Source of the DNA: Solirubrobacterales bacterium
Lineage (GTDB): Bacteria > Actinomycetota > Thermoleophilia > Solirubrobacterales > Solirubrobacteraceae
Direction of reading: 5' to 3'
NCBI GenBank assembly: GCA_025964065.1
Contig: JAOPZO010000095.1
Location: 1-9,131 of the forward strand
DNA: 9,131 nucleotides
Shown: positions 1 to 6,738 of the stretch, one piece after another
Numbering within the stretch: the stretch's first letter is position 1
Layout of the letters: every line of letters begins with the position of its first letter
Position numbers and translations under genes: made by a program
Notes under the pieces: model-generated
The model's database searches: none
What the model saw: only the letters and a program-made list of their open reading frames with translations
What the model was told of the DNA's origin: nothing

Positions 1-771
1 CGCGGCCGCGCGCTCGGGGTGCTCTGTGCCTTCGACCGCCTGCAGGAGGGCGTGGGCTTCGACGAGGAGGACGAGCAGGCGCTCCGCGCGTTCGCGGCGA
101 GCGCCGCCACCGCGGTCGCGACCGCGCGCTCCATCGAGAGCGACCGCGTGCGCGCGGCGCTCGAGTCGGCCGAGGCGGAGCGGCGGCGCTGGGCACGGGA
201 GCTGCACGACGAGACGCTGCAGGCGCTCGGCGGGCTCAAGGTGCTGCTCTCGGGCGCCGCGAGGGCCGACGACCCGGAGCGGCTGCGCACCGCCGTGGAG
301 GTCGCGATCGGGCAGGTCTCGGGCGAGGTCGAGAACCTGCGGGCGATCATCACCGAGCTGCGACCCGCGTCGCTCGACGCGCTGGGGCTCGTCCCGGCCC
401 TGGAGACGCTCGCCCAGCGCGTGCGGGCCGTCGAGGGGCTCGTGGTCGACGCCGCCGTCGACCTCGGCGGGACGCGGCTCCCGGCGGAGCTCGAGACGAC
501 GGTGTACCGCGTGGCCCAGGAGGCGCTCATGAACGTCACGAAGCACGCGGGCGCGCACCACGTCGTGCTCGACGTTCGGCGGGAGGACGGCACCGTGCGG
601 CTCGAGGTCGGCGACGACGGACGCGGCTTCGACCCCGACGACCCGACGCCGGGCTTCGGCCTGGTCGGCATGCGCGAGCGCGTCGCGCTCGCGGGCGGCT
701 CGCTCACCGTGACGCCCGGCGAAGGCGGGGGAACGCGCGTGGTCGCGACGATCCCGCTGCCGGCGGCCTGA
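1..771 (+). CDS. GAF-containing sensor histidine kinase (HisKA_3 / HATPase_c), 5' end cut off by window
   Basis: The reading frame is open from base 1, so this is the C-terminal 256 residues of a longer protein. Visible residues 1-43 look like the last strand and helix of a GAF domain (FDR...F..ED...LRAFAASAA). A HisKA_3 dimerisation helix follows with the phospho-acceptor His in RELHDE (about residue 69). Then comes a HATPase_c domain with the N-box (ETTVYRVAQEALMN, about 166-179), G1 box (DDGRGF, 205-210) and G2 box (GFGLVGMRERV, 218-228). This is the DevS/NarX/DesK-type architecture, which phosphorylates a NarL/LuxR-class response regulator; none is visible here, so the partner is either upstream or unlinked. 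No membrane segment is seen in the visible part. The signal sensed cannot be inferred. The kinase class is very secure; the specific role is not. Confidence 0.92.
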   Translation, partial: RGRALGVLCAFDRLQEGVGFDEEDEQALRAFAASAATAVATARSIESDRVRAALESAEAERRRWARELHDETLQALGGLKVLLSGAARADDPERLRTAVEVAIGQVSGEVENLRAIITELRPASLDALGLVPALETLAQRVRAVEGLVVDAAVDLGGTRLPAELETTVYRVAQEALMNVTKHAGAHHVVLDVRREDGTVRLEVGDDGRGFDPDDPTPGFGLVGMRERVALAGGSLTVTPGEGGGTRVVATIPLPAA

Positions 772-784
772 GGGCGCCGGGGCC

Positions 785-790
785 TAGGCT
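785..790 (+). promoter_or_regulatory. -10 element (TAGGCT) of a leaderless promoter for the MhuD-like gene
   Basis: TAGGCT fits the actinobacterial TANNNT -10 consensus. It ends 7 nt before the GTG start at 798, which places the expected transcription start on or next to the start codon. No Shine-Dalgarno-like sequence is present between box and start. The same box-to-start distance occurs before the P450 gene and the MmyB-like gene. No convincing -35 is visible. Confidence 0.55.
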
Positions 791-797
791 CCCCCGG

Positions 798-1106
798 GTG
801 AGCATCGTCAAGGTCAACGCCATCACCGTCCCGCGCGAGCGCTTCGCGGAGTTCGAGCGCCGCTTCGCCTCCCGCGCCGGGCGCGTCGAGCAGGCCGAGG
901 GCTTCGAGTCCTTCGAGCTCCTGCGCCCGAACGACGAGCGCGAGCTCTGCCTCGTCGTCACCCGGTGGCGCTCGGAGGAGGACTTCCGCGCCTGGGTCGC
1001 CTCCCCGGACTTCGCTGCGGGCCACAGCCAGCACCGCGCCGAGGGTCCCGTCGGGACGGCGAGCGAGATCTGGTCCTTCGACGTCCTGGAGACGATCGCG
1101 GCCTGA
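798..1106 (+). CDS. MhuD-like antibiotic biosynthesis monooxygenase (ABM) domain protein, possible heme-degrading enzyme
   Basis: This 102-residue protein has the length and pattern of the dimeric ferredoxin-like ABM fold. It resembles mycobacterial MhuD, as I recall that sequence, along its length: the start VKVNAI, the central GFESFELLRP, then VVTRW, the helix with FRAW, and a His-rich loop AAGHSQHRA. Residues that bind or position heme in MhuD have counterparts here: Asn7, Trp66 and His76 (equivalent to MhuD His75 with a one-residue offset). If the assignment holds, it would oxidatively open heme in the cytoplasm and release iron. It could instead be another ABM-family oxygenase. The GTG start is chosen because the family begins about here and a leaderless promoter box lies 7 nt upstream. 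It ends only 3 nt from the tail of the convergent TetR gene. No heme uptake genes lie nearby. Confidence 0.82.
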   Translation: MSIVKVNAITVPRERFAEFERRFASRAGRVEQAEGFESFELLRPNDERELCLVVTRWRSEEDFRAWVASPDFAAGHSQHRAEGPVGTASEIWSFDVLETIAA

Positions 1107-1109
1107 CGT

Positions 1110-1724
1110 TCAGCCCACGGGGACGAACTCCCGCTCGAGCGCGTCCTTGAAGCGCGCGACGCCGCCCGCGACGGCGTCCGTGCTGCCGGACTCGACCCAC
1201 TCGAGCAGCAGGCCGCGCAGGAGGACGACCGCCCACGTCGAGGCGCGCTCCTCGTCGTCGTCGCGCAGGCGCCAGCGCGTCGGGTCGACGGTCCGCAGCT
1301 GCTCCGTGACGGCCTGGAGGAACGCGCCCTTCAGCTGCTGGAGCGCCTCCTCCACCTCGGGGGCCCCGGCCCCGCCCCCGACGAGCGCGAAGTAGGCGCG
1401 GGACGGCTCGGGGACGGAGGTGACGCCGGACCACAGGCCCTCGACGGTCGCCTCCGCGACTCCGCGCGGGTCCTGGTCCGGGGTCGTCGCGGCGGCGACG
1501 TGCTCGGCGATCCGCCCGCCCACGGTCTGCACGACGCGGACGAGCAGCGCCTCCCGGGTGCCGTAGTAGTAGAGGACGTTCCGCTTGGGGATGCCGGCCT
1601 CCTCGGCGATCCGGCCGAGGGTCGCGCCGCCGTAGCCGTCACGGGCGAGGACCGTCGTGGCGGCCTGCAGGACGCGGGCCGCGGCGCGCTCGCCCTTGAC
1701 GGTGGGGGGTCGGGAAGGTGTCAT
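1110..1724 (-). CDS. TetR/AcrR family transcriptional regulator
   Basis: 204 residues, the usual size for TetR. The N-terminal DNA-binding domain carries ARVLQAATTVLARDGYGGATL followed by the recognition helix-turn-helix IAEEAGIPKRNVLYYYGTREALL (about residues 39-61), which is typical of the family; the remaining ~140 residues form the variable helical ligand/dimer domain. The open frame continues far upstream on this strand, antisense to the P450 gene, but the ATG at 1724 is chosen because the TetR domain begins there and a GGAGAG ribosome site lies just upstream. It is divergent from the P450-GMC operon with an 82-bp gap containing a perfect palindrome, so it probably represses that operon and itself. 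The ligand is unknown; a substrate or product of the P450/GMC pair is the natural guess. Its 3' end meets the MhuD-like gene tail to tail. Confidence 0.93.
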   Translation of the reverse strand: MTPSRPPTVKGERAAARVLQAATTVLARDGYGGATLGRIAEEAGIPKRNVLYYYGTREALLVRVVQTVGGRIAEHVAAATTPDQDPRGVAEATVEGLWSGVTSVPEPSRAYFALVGGGAGAPEVEEALQQLKGAFLQAVTEQLRTVDPTRWRLRDDDEERASTWAVVLLRGLLLEWVESGSTDAVAGGVARFKDALEREFVPVG

Positions 1725-1741
1725 CTCGGCGCTCTCCGGCG

Positions 1742-1747
1742 AGCGTA
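1742..1747 (-). promoter_or_regulatory. Possible -10 element (TACGCT on minus strand) for the TetR gene
   Basis: Read on the minus strand, TACGCT fits TANNNT and is followed by 17 nt containing GGAGAG before the ATG at 1724. The 12-bp palindrome lies immediately upstream of it, between the would-be -35 and -10, so regulator binding would block this promoter. Confidence 0.4.
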
Positions 1748-1750
1748 CTG

Positions 1751-1762
1751 CACCGATCGGTG
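1751..1762. promoter_or_regulatory. Candidate TetR operator, palindrome CACCGATCGGTG
   Basis: This is a perfect 12-bp palindrome in the divergent promoter region between the TetR gene and the P450 gene. Its size and position match what TetR regulators with local targets use. It abuts the TetR -10 box and lies about 30 bp upstream of the P450 -10 box, so one dimer could repress both directions. That this TetR binds it is inference. Confidence 0.65.
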
Positions 1763-1793
1763 AACTTTTTTCCCCGGGCGAGGCGAGCCCGGT

Positions 1794-1799
1794 TAGGGT
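1794..1799 (+). promoter_or_regulatory. -10 element (TAGGGT) of a leaderless promoter for the P450-GMC operon
   Basis: TAGGGT ends 7 nt before the ATG at 1807, leaving no room for a ribosome site. This supports that ATG as the start and a leaderless mRNA. The palindrome at 1751-1762 is just upstream of where a -35 would lie. Confidence 0.55.
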
Positions 1800-1806
1800 C
1801 GACATC

Positions 1807-3060
1807 ATGTCAACTCCCGGGTCCGCGGACCTCCAGACCCTTCGCGTCGCGGACAACGCGCTCTGGGAGGCCGGCCCGCCGCACGCGGTCTTCGCCCAGC
1901 TGCGCCGGGAGTGCCCCGTGCACTGGAGCAGCGGCATCTCGCAGACGCCCGAGGACGCCGGGTTCTGGTCGGTGACGCGCGCCGACGACGTCCACGCGGT
2001 CAGTCGCGACTGGGAGACGTACTCCTCCGCGGAGAACTTCCTGATCACGGACCACGGCGTCCCGATGGACCTCCTGAAGGGGATGTTCATCGGGATGGAC
2101 CCGCCGATGCACGACCGCATCAAGTCCCTGTTCCAGCGGGCCTTCACCCCGAAGGCGATCGCGCAGCACGAGGCCGCGATCCTCGAGATCGTCGGCCGGG
2201 TGCTCGACGGGCTCGAGGGCCGCGAGGAGTGCGACCTCGTGCTCGACGTCGCGCAGCCCGTGGTCGCGCGGGTCATCGGGAGCTTCATGGGCCTCGACCC
2301 CGAGGACGACAAGCCGTGGGCCGAGGCGATCAACTCGCTGCTCGGGTTCGGCGACCCGATCATCAACCCCCTCGGGATGGAGCAGATCGTCACCGAGCTC
2401 ATCCCGCCCATGTACGAGAAGTGCATGGCGCTCGTCGCGGACCGGCGGGCGAACCCCACGGACGACATGGTCAGCACGCTCGTCTTCGCGGAGATCGACG
2501 GGGACGTGCTCTCCGACTACGAGATCTTCGCGGGCTTCGTGCTGCTCATGGCCGCGGGCAACGACTCGACGAAGGCGACGTACACGAGCGCGATGCGCGC
2601 CCTGCTCGAGCACCCGGACGAGCGCGCGAAGCTCCTCGCCGACCCGGCGCTCGTGCCGGGCGCGGTCGAGGAGGCCCTGCGCATGTTCCCCGCCTTCGCG
2701 CACTTCCGCCGCACCGCGACGCGCGACGCCGAGCTCGGCGGGTGCCCGATCCGGAAGGGCGACAAGATCGCCATGTGGTACCCGTCGTCGAACCGCGACG
2801 AGGACCGCTACGCGGACCCCGACCGCTTCGACGTCACGCGCAACCCGGAGCACCAGGCCTTCGGGGCCGGCGGTCGCCACTTCTGCCTCGGGACCGCCCT
2901 CGCGCGGCTCGAGCTCCAGGTCCTCGTCGCGGAGACGGTCCGCCGCTTCCCGACCATGGCGCTCGCGGGCGAGCCCACCTGGGTCGTCTCGCAGTTCTCG
3001 AGCCAGCTCAAGCACCTCCCGGTGCGGCTGGCCACCACCAACGAAGGAGGAGCAAGCTGA
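1807..3060 (+). CDS. Cytochrome P450, CYP124/125/142-like
   Basis: 417 residues, full length for a soluble bacterial P450. Visible motifs are the I-helix oxygen-activation segment AAGNDSTKAT (250-258, Asp253/Ser254 in place of the common acid/Thr pair), the K-helix ExxR as E289-A-L-R292, and the heme loop FGAGGRHFCLG with the thiolate ligand Cys360. The Phe of the heme loop lies eight residues before the Cys rather than seven as in P450cam. As I recall, this longer loop is typical of the CYP124/125/142 group, which oxidises terminal methyls of sterols and branched lipids. The enzyme would insert oxygen into a hydrophobic substrate using electrons from a ferredoxin system not found here. The start is the ATG placed 7 nt after a -10 box; an in-frame extension to 1657 would run through the operator. 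It overlaps the GMC start by one base, implying a common pathway. Substrate unknown. Confidence 0.95.
   Translation: MSTPGSADLQTLRVADNALWEAGPPHAVFAQLRRECPVHWSSGISQTPEDAGFWSVTRADDVHAVSRDWETYSSAENFLITDHGVPMDLLKGMFIGMDPPMHDRIKSLFQRAFTPKAIAQHEAAILEIVGRVLDGLEGREECDLVLDVAQPVVARVIGSFMGLDPEDDKPWAEAINSLLGFGDPIINPLGMEQIVTELIPPMYEKCMALVADRRANPTDDMVSTLVFAEIDGDVLSDYEIFAGFVLLMAAGNDSTKATYTSAMRALLEHPDERAKLLADPALVPGAVEEALRMFPAFAHFRRTATRDAELGGCPIRKGDKIAMWYPSSNRDEDRYADPDRFDVTRNPEHQAFGAGGRHFCLGTALARLELQVLVAETVRRFPTMALAGEPTWVVSQFSSQLKHLPVRLATTNEGGAS
3046..3050 (+). promoter_or_regulatory. Ribosome binding site GGAGG for the GMC gene inside the P450 3' end
   Basis: GGAGG lies within the last codons of the P450 gene, 9 nt before the ATG at 3060. 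Together with the TGATG stop/start overlap it indicates translational coupling and fixes the GMC start. Confidence 0.8.
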
Positions 3061-4643
3061 TGACGTACGACTACGTGGTCGTGGGTGCCGGGTCGGCCGG
3101 GGCGGTGCTGGCCGCGCGCCTGTCCGAGGATCCCGAGGTGCAGGTCGCGCTGCTCGAGGCCGGCGGGATGGACACGGACGACGAGATCCACATCCCCGCG
3201 GCGTTCGGCGCGCTCTTCAAGGGCCGGCGCGACTGGGACATGCAGTCCGAGCCGGAGCCCGGCCTCGGCGGCCGGCGGGCCTACCTGCCCCGCGGCAAGA
3301 TGCTCGGCGGCTGCTCTTCGATGAACGCGATGGTCTACATCCGCGGCAACCGCGCGGATTTCGACGAGTGGGCGGAGATGGGCGCCGAGGGCTGGGGCTA
3401 CGAGGACGTGCTCCCGTACTTCAAGAAGAGCGAGGGCAACGAGCGCGGCGAGGACCAGTTCCACGGCGCCGACGGCCCGCTCCCCGTCCGCGAGAGCCGC
3501 TCGATGAACCCCGTCGCCGACGCCTTCGTCGAGGCCGCCGCGCAGGCCGGCCACGAGAAGAACCCGGACTTCAACGGGGCCCGCCAGGAGGGCTTCGGGC
3601 GCTACCAGACCACGCAGGACAACGGGATGCGCGCGAGCACCTCCGTGCGGTACCTGCACCCGAACCTGGACCGCGAGAATCTGACGATCCTCACGGAGGC
3701 GATGGCGCTCCGGATCCTCTTCGACGGGGACCGGGCGAGCGGCGTGGAGATCGACCACGCCGGCACGATCGAGGAGGTGCACGCGTCGCGGGAGGTACTG
3801 CTGTGCGCGGGCTCCTACCAGTCGCCGCAGCTCCTGATGCTCTCGGGCATCGGCCCTGCCGAGGTGCTGCCGCTGTTCGGGATCGAGGTCCGCCACGACC
3901 TGCCGGAGGTCGGCCAGAACCTGCAGGACCACTGCATGGCGCTCATGAACTACCGCGCGGACTACGAGTCGCTGATGACGGCGCTCACCCCGGAGAACGT
4001 CGAGCTGCTGCAGACCGAGGGGCGCGGCCCGCTGTCCTCGAACATCGCGGAGGCCGGGGGCTTCATTCGCACCCGGCCGGGCCTCGACGCGCCGGACTGC
4101 CAGTTCCACCTGGCGCCCGTGCTCTTCCACGAGGAGGGCCTCGGCGCGGCGGTCGAGCACGGGGTCGCCTTCGGGCCGGGGGTCGTCAAGCCGACGAGCC
4201 GCGGCTCGGTGACGCTCCGCACCGCCAGCCCGTACGTCAAGCCGCGTATCCAGCACAACTACCTCACGACGGAGGAGGACCGCGCGACGATGCTCGCCGG
4301 GGTGAGGGTCGCGATGCAGATCGCGCAGCAGGACGCCCTCAAGCCGTTCATCACCGGGCCGTTCAAGGCGCCGGAGGCGGAGGCGAGCGACGAGGAGCTG
4401 TGGGAGACGATCGAGGCGGAGACGATGACGATCTACCACCCGACCTCCACGTGCGCGATCGGCCCGGTCGTCGACTCGCGGCTCCGCGTGCACGGCGTCC
4501 CCGGGCTGCGCGTCGTCGACGCCTCGGTCATGCCGACGATCGTCCGCGGCAACACGAACGCGGCGACGATCATGATCGCCGAGAAGGCCGCGGATCTCAT
4601 CCGCGAGGACGCCGCGGTGGGCGCGGCGACCGTGGCCGCGTAG
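3060..4643 (+). CDS. GMC family FAD-dependent oxidoreductase (alcohol/choline dehydrogenase-like)
   Basis: 527 residues, normal for GMC flavoenzymes. The N-terminus carries the FAD-binding VVVGAGSAGAVLAARL (6-21). GMC signature 1 is at RGKMLGGCSSMNAMVYIRG (78-96) and signature 2 at GSYQSPQLLMLSGIG (251-265). The C-terminal catalytic region has His460 in YHPTSTCAIG and the NTNAATIM loop (498-505), which supply the His/Asn pair that takes the alcohol proton. It should oxidise an alcohol to the aldehyde or ketone with FAD, passing electrons to oxygen or a carrier; dehydrogenase versus oxidase cannot be told from sequence alone. No signal peptide, so cytoplasmic. It shares an operon with the P450, whose hydroxylated product is the likely substrate. 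The start overlaps the P450 stop and has a strong ribosome site. A hairpin terminator follows. Confidence 0.94.
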   Translation: MTYDYVVVGAGSAGAVLAARLSEDPEVQVALLEAGGMDTDDEIHIPAAFGALFKGRRDWDMQSEPEPGLGGRRAYLPRGKMLGGCSSMNAMVYIRGNRADFDEWAEMGAEGWGYEDVLPYFKKSEGNERGEDQFHGADGPLPVRESRSMNPVADAFVEAAAQAGHEKNPDFNGARQEGFGRYQTTQDNGMRASTSVRYLHPNLDRENLTILTEAMALRILFDGDRASGVEIDHAGTIEEVHASREVLLCAGSYQSPQLLMLSGIGPAEVLPLFGIEVRHDLPEVGQNLQDHCMALMNYRADYESLMTALTPENVELLQTEGRGPLSSNIAEAGGFIRTRPGLDAPDCQFHLAPVLFHEEGLGAAVEHGVAFGPGVVKPTSRGSVTLRTASPYVKPRIQHNYLTTEEDRATMLAGVRVAMQIAQQDALKPFITGPFKAPEAEASDEELWETIEAETMTIYHPTSTCAIGPVVDSRLRVHGVPGLRVVDASVMPTIVRGNTNAATIMIAEKAADLIREDAAVGAATVAA

Positions 4644-4656
4644 GACTGGAGGGCAC

Positions 4657-4689
4657 CGTCGCCGGGTTCGTGTGGCGAGCCCGGCGACG
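4657..4689 (+). terminator. Hairpin terminator after the P450-GMC operon
   Basis: A perfect 10-bp GC-rich stem (CGTCGCCGGG with CCCGGCGACG) with a 13-nt loop begins 14 nt after the GMC stop codon. There is no U-run, which is common for actinobacterial hairpin terminators. Position and stem strength support the call. Confidence 0.6.
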
Positions 4690-5015
4690 CGGCGCTTCGC
4701 CGACGCCCCGGGCCCCGGACGTGGCGATGAGAACGGGGTTGCTTCGGCGACCGTCCACGCACCACCTGCAGGAAGCCCGCTCGTGGCCGGCCTCGAACCG
4801 TCCCTACGAGAGCGAAGCGAGTTGGACTCGAAGCATCTCGTTGACGACGGTGAGCGGTGGCCAGTCAGGGGCGTGGACCGTCGACGTCGGCGTCTGCGCT
4901 GCGTAAGGGATGGGAGCAGTCCTCGCGGTGAAGCATCCGAGGCTTGGCCGACTTGCCCGTGAGCTGATGGCGCCGCTATCGGCGATCACCGCCGACGAAC
5001 GAACGGGCCGATTGA
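4690..5015. other. Gene-free intergenic stretch of about 325 bp
   Basis: I read all frames and found no protein I recognise. Short open frames exist on both strands (for example a 61-codon minus frame ending at 4804), but none has a recognisable motif, a good ribosome site or the strong third-position GC bias of the neighbours. GC seems somewhat lower than in the P450-GMC genes. It marks the border between two unrelated cassettes and may contain an old pseudogene too decayed to name. Confidence 0.5.
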
Positions 5016-5048
5016 GAGGCGGCGTCCTCTCACGTCGGACGCCGCCTC
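5016..5048. terminator. Strong 12-bp hairpin, likely terminator for the SDR operon
   Basis: GAGGCGGCGTCC pairs perfectly with GGACGCCGCCTC around a 9-nt loop. It lies about 50 nt past the 3' end of the minus-strand SDR operon. No T-run follows on either strand. It overlaps a second hairpin (5045-5072) by four bases, so the two could not form at once. Confidence 0.55.
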
Positions 5049-5072
5049 ACCCGCCTCGCTCAAGCGGTGAGG
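5045..5072. terminator. Second, overlapping hairpin downstream of the SDR operon
   Basis: CCTCACC-(C)-GC pairs with GCGGTGAGG, nine pairs with one bulged C and a 9-nt loop. A minus-strand transcript from the SDR genes meets this hairpin first and the longer one next. It is probably part of a compound terminator. Confidence 0.4.
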
Positions 5073-5099
5073 AGATCCCTCAGCCGCCTGCGCGTGTCT

Positions 5100-5861
5100 C
5101 TAGGCCTGCGAGGTGGGCATGGCCCAGAGCTCGGCTATCGAGGAGCGGCGCGGCCGAGTGACCATGAACGCGATGCTCTCGGCGATGTCCTGGGGCTGGA
5201 GCGGCTCGGCGATCGAGTCGTCGGCGGCAAGCTGGGCCTTCACGGCGTCTGAGTTGTGGGAGACGAGCTCGGTCTCGACGGCGCCGGGTTCCAGGACGCC
5301 GACTCGGACGTGCCGCTTGGTCACTTCCTGTCGAAGCGCTTCGGTGAAGCCGTTGACCCCGAACTTCGTCATGTTGTAGCCGGCGAAGTTGGGCCAGGCG
5401 ACGCGGCCGGCGATCGAGGAGATGTTCACGATGTCGGCGACCCCGCGGAGCTCGTCCTCGGCGGCCGTGAGCAGGTGCGGCAGTGCGGCGCTGGTCATGT
5501 AGAGCAGGCCGTTCTGGTTGACCGCGATCATCCGTTCCCACTCCTGCACGTCGGCGCCGACGACCGGGCCCAGCAGCATGAGTCCCGCGTTGTTGACCAG
5601 GATGTCGAGGCGGCCGAAGCGCTCGACGACGGTCGCGACCGCCCGCTCGGCCTGGGCGCGGTCGGTGATGTCGGCCGCCACGGCCAGTGCGGTGCCGCCG
5701 GCGGCCTCGATCTCGGCAACGACCGCGTCGAGGCGGTCCTGGCGTCGGGCCACGACGGCGACGGACGCGCCGAGCCCAGCGAGCTCGCGGGCGGTTGCCT
5801 CGCCGATGCCGCTGCTGGCACCGGTGATGATCGCGACGGTCCCACTCAGCTTCGAGCTCAT
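5100..5861 (-). CDS. Classical short-chain dehydrogenase/reductase (SDR), NADPH-type
   Basis: 253 residues, the usual classical SDR size. It has the Rossmann TGASSGIG motif (13-20), NNAG (90-93), Asn115, Ser148/Ser149 and the catalytic YNMTK (Tyr162, Lys166), so the Asn-Ser-Tyr-Lys tetrad is complete. Arg39/Arg40 after the second strand (VARRQDR) suggest NADPH preference. The C-terminal ..RRSSIAELWAMPT.. resembles the SDR subgroup that includes clavulanate-dehydrogenase-like enzymes, as I recall. It would reduce a carbonyl or oxidise an alcohol in the cytoplasm; substrate unknown. The ATG at 5861 is chosen because it begins just before the Rossmann fold and has GAGGAGGT six bases upstream. 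This ATG overlaps the stop of the upstream SDR (ATGA), so the two are translationally coupled in one operon divergent from an MmyB-like regulator. Confidence 0.93.
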   Translation of the reverse strand: MSSKLSGTVAIITGASSGIGEATARELAGLGASVAVVARRQDRLDAVVAEIEAAGGTALAVAADITDRAQAERAVATVVERFGRLDILVNNAGLMLLGPVVGADVQEWERMIAVNQNGLLYMTSAALPHLLTAAEDELRGVADIVNISSIAGRVAWPNFAGYNMTKFGVNGFTEALRQEVTKRHVRVGVLEPGAVETELVSHNSDAVKAQLAADDSIAEPLQPQDIAESIAFMVTRPRRSSIAELWAMPTSQA

Positions 5862-6709
5862 GCCGCGACCTCCTCGTGGGCCAGCGAGCTTGAAAGCGCG
5901 CGGTGCGCGTCGACCTGCGCGATCAGCGTGCGGGCCTTGCCTTCGACAGTCGCGACGGCGTCGGCGCCGGCGACCCAGCGCGCGGGCGGCTCGTCGGAAT
6001 CGATGAGGCCGATGAGGGCCTCGGCGAGCTTGGCCGGGTCGCCGGGCTGCTGGCCGTTCATGCCGTCCCACGCGGTCTTGTTCTGCGCGGTCTGCTCGCC
6101 GTAGTCGTCAATGGTCAGCTCCGACCACGACGTCGACTCGGGGGTGAGCAGCTCCGTGCGGAAGAAGCCGGGCACGACGATCGTGGTGCTGATCCCGAAC
6201 TGCTCGACCTCTTCGGCGAGGGACTCCATGAAGCCCTCGACCCCAAACTTCCCCGCGGCGTACGCGGTGCAGAGCTGCTGACCGACGATCCCGGCCGCGG
6301 AGGAGATCGAGACGACCTGCCCGGAGCGCTGCTTGCGCATGACCGGGAGCGCGGCACGGGTGACGTTCATCGTCCCGAACAGCAGCGTGCCGACCTGCGC
6401 TTGCACCTGGGCCGGCGAGAGCTCCTCGAAGAACCCGGCGATGAAATTGCCAGCGTTGTTGACGAGCACGTCGATGCGGCCGAAGCGCCCGACGGCGGCG
6501 TCCACCGCAGACTGCGCCTGCGTCAGGTCGGTGATGTCGAGCGGCAGCACCAGCAGCCGCTCGTGGGGGCCCACCGCCTGCTCGACGCTCTGCACGCTGC
6601 GGCCGGTGGCCACGATGTTGTGGCCAGCAGCCAGGGCGCTGCGGGCGATGTCGGCGCCAAGGCCGCGGCCGGCGCCGGTGATGAAAAAGGTCTTCTTCTC
6701 GGTAGGCAT
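5858..6709 (-). CDS. Short-chain dehydrogenase/reductase (SDR), 17-beta-HSD-like group with altered tetrad
   Basis: 283 residues. Motifs: TGAGRGLG (11-18), NNAG (84-87), Ser136/Ser137 in SISSAAG and YAAGK (Tyr150, Lys154). After the active site there is a longer substrate loop PGFFRTELLTPEST (180-193) and a conserved NGQQPGDPAKLAEAL segment (218-232), both familiar from SDRs annotated as oxidoreductases of the 17-beta-HSD-like group. The helix that normally supplies the catalytic Asn reads VGTLLFGTMNV, with Leu109 where Asn is expected. Activity is still likely but the proton relay may differ. First gene of the operon; its stop overlaps the next SDR start by four bases. ATG 6709 is chosen because the Rossmann fold starts ten residues later; GGAG is only two bases upstream of it, so the ribosome site is poorly spaced. 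Confidence 0.92.
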   Translation of the reverse strand: MPTEKKTFFITGAGRGLGADIARSALAAGHNIVATGRSVQSVEQAVGPHERLLVLPLDITDLTQAQSAVDAAVGRFGRIDVLVNNAGNFIAGFFEELSPAQVQAQVGTLLFGTMNVTRAALPVMRKQRSGQVVSISSAAGIVGQQLCTAYAAGKFGVEGFMESLAEEVEQFGISTTIVVPGFFRTELLTPESTSWSELTIDDYGEQTAQNKTAWDGMNGQQPGDPAKLAEALIGLIDSDEPPARWVAGADAVATVEGKARTLIAQVDAHRALSSSLAHEEVAA

Positions 6710-6738
6710 GACTCCAGGGAACCACCGCACGCAGCGTT

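Noticed and set aside
1725..2477. N-terminal extension of the TetR frame up to 2477
   Set aside because: It is antisense to the P450 and crosses the divergent promoter region; TetR proteins begin about where ATG 1724 lies.
1810..3015. 401-codon minus-strand open frame opposite the P450 gene
   Set aside because: Low-complexity Arg/Val/Glu/Asp composition mirroring P450 codons; no motif.
2808..4493. 561-codon minus-strand open frame opposite the GMC gene
   Set aside because: Typical antisense shadow in GC-rich DNA: Arg/His/Val/Leu-rich, no domain, fully covered by a gene with clear motifs.
1911..4643. 910-codon plus-strand open frame whose first part runs through the P450 gene in another frame
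   Set aside because: Its upstream two fifths are Arg/Gly/Pro-rich shadow of the P450 frame; only the part from 3060 on is real (GMC protein), as shown by the ribosome site and FAD motif.
4804..4989. 61-codon minus-strand frame in the 4644-5099 gap as a small gene
   Set aside because: No ribosome site, motif or coding-like third-position bias that I can see; left as unassigned.
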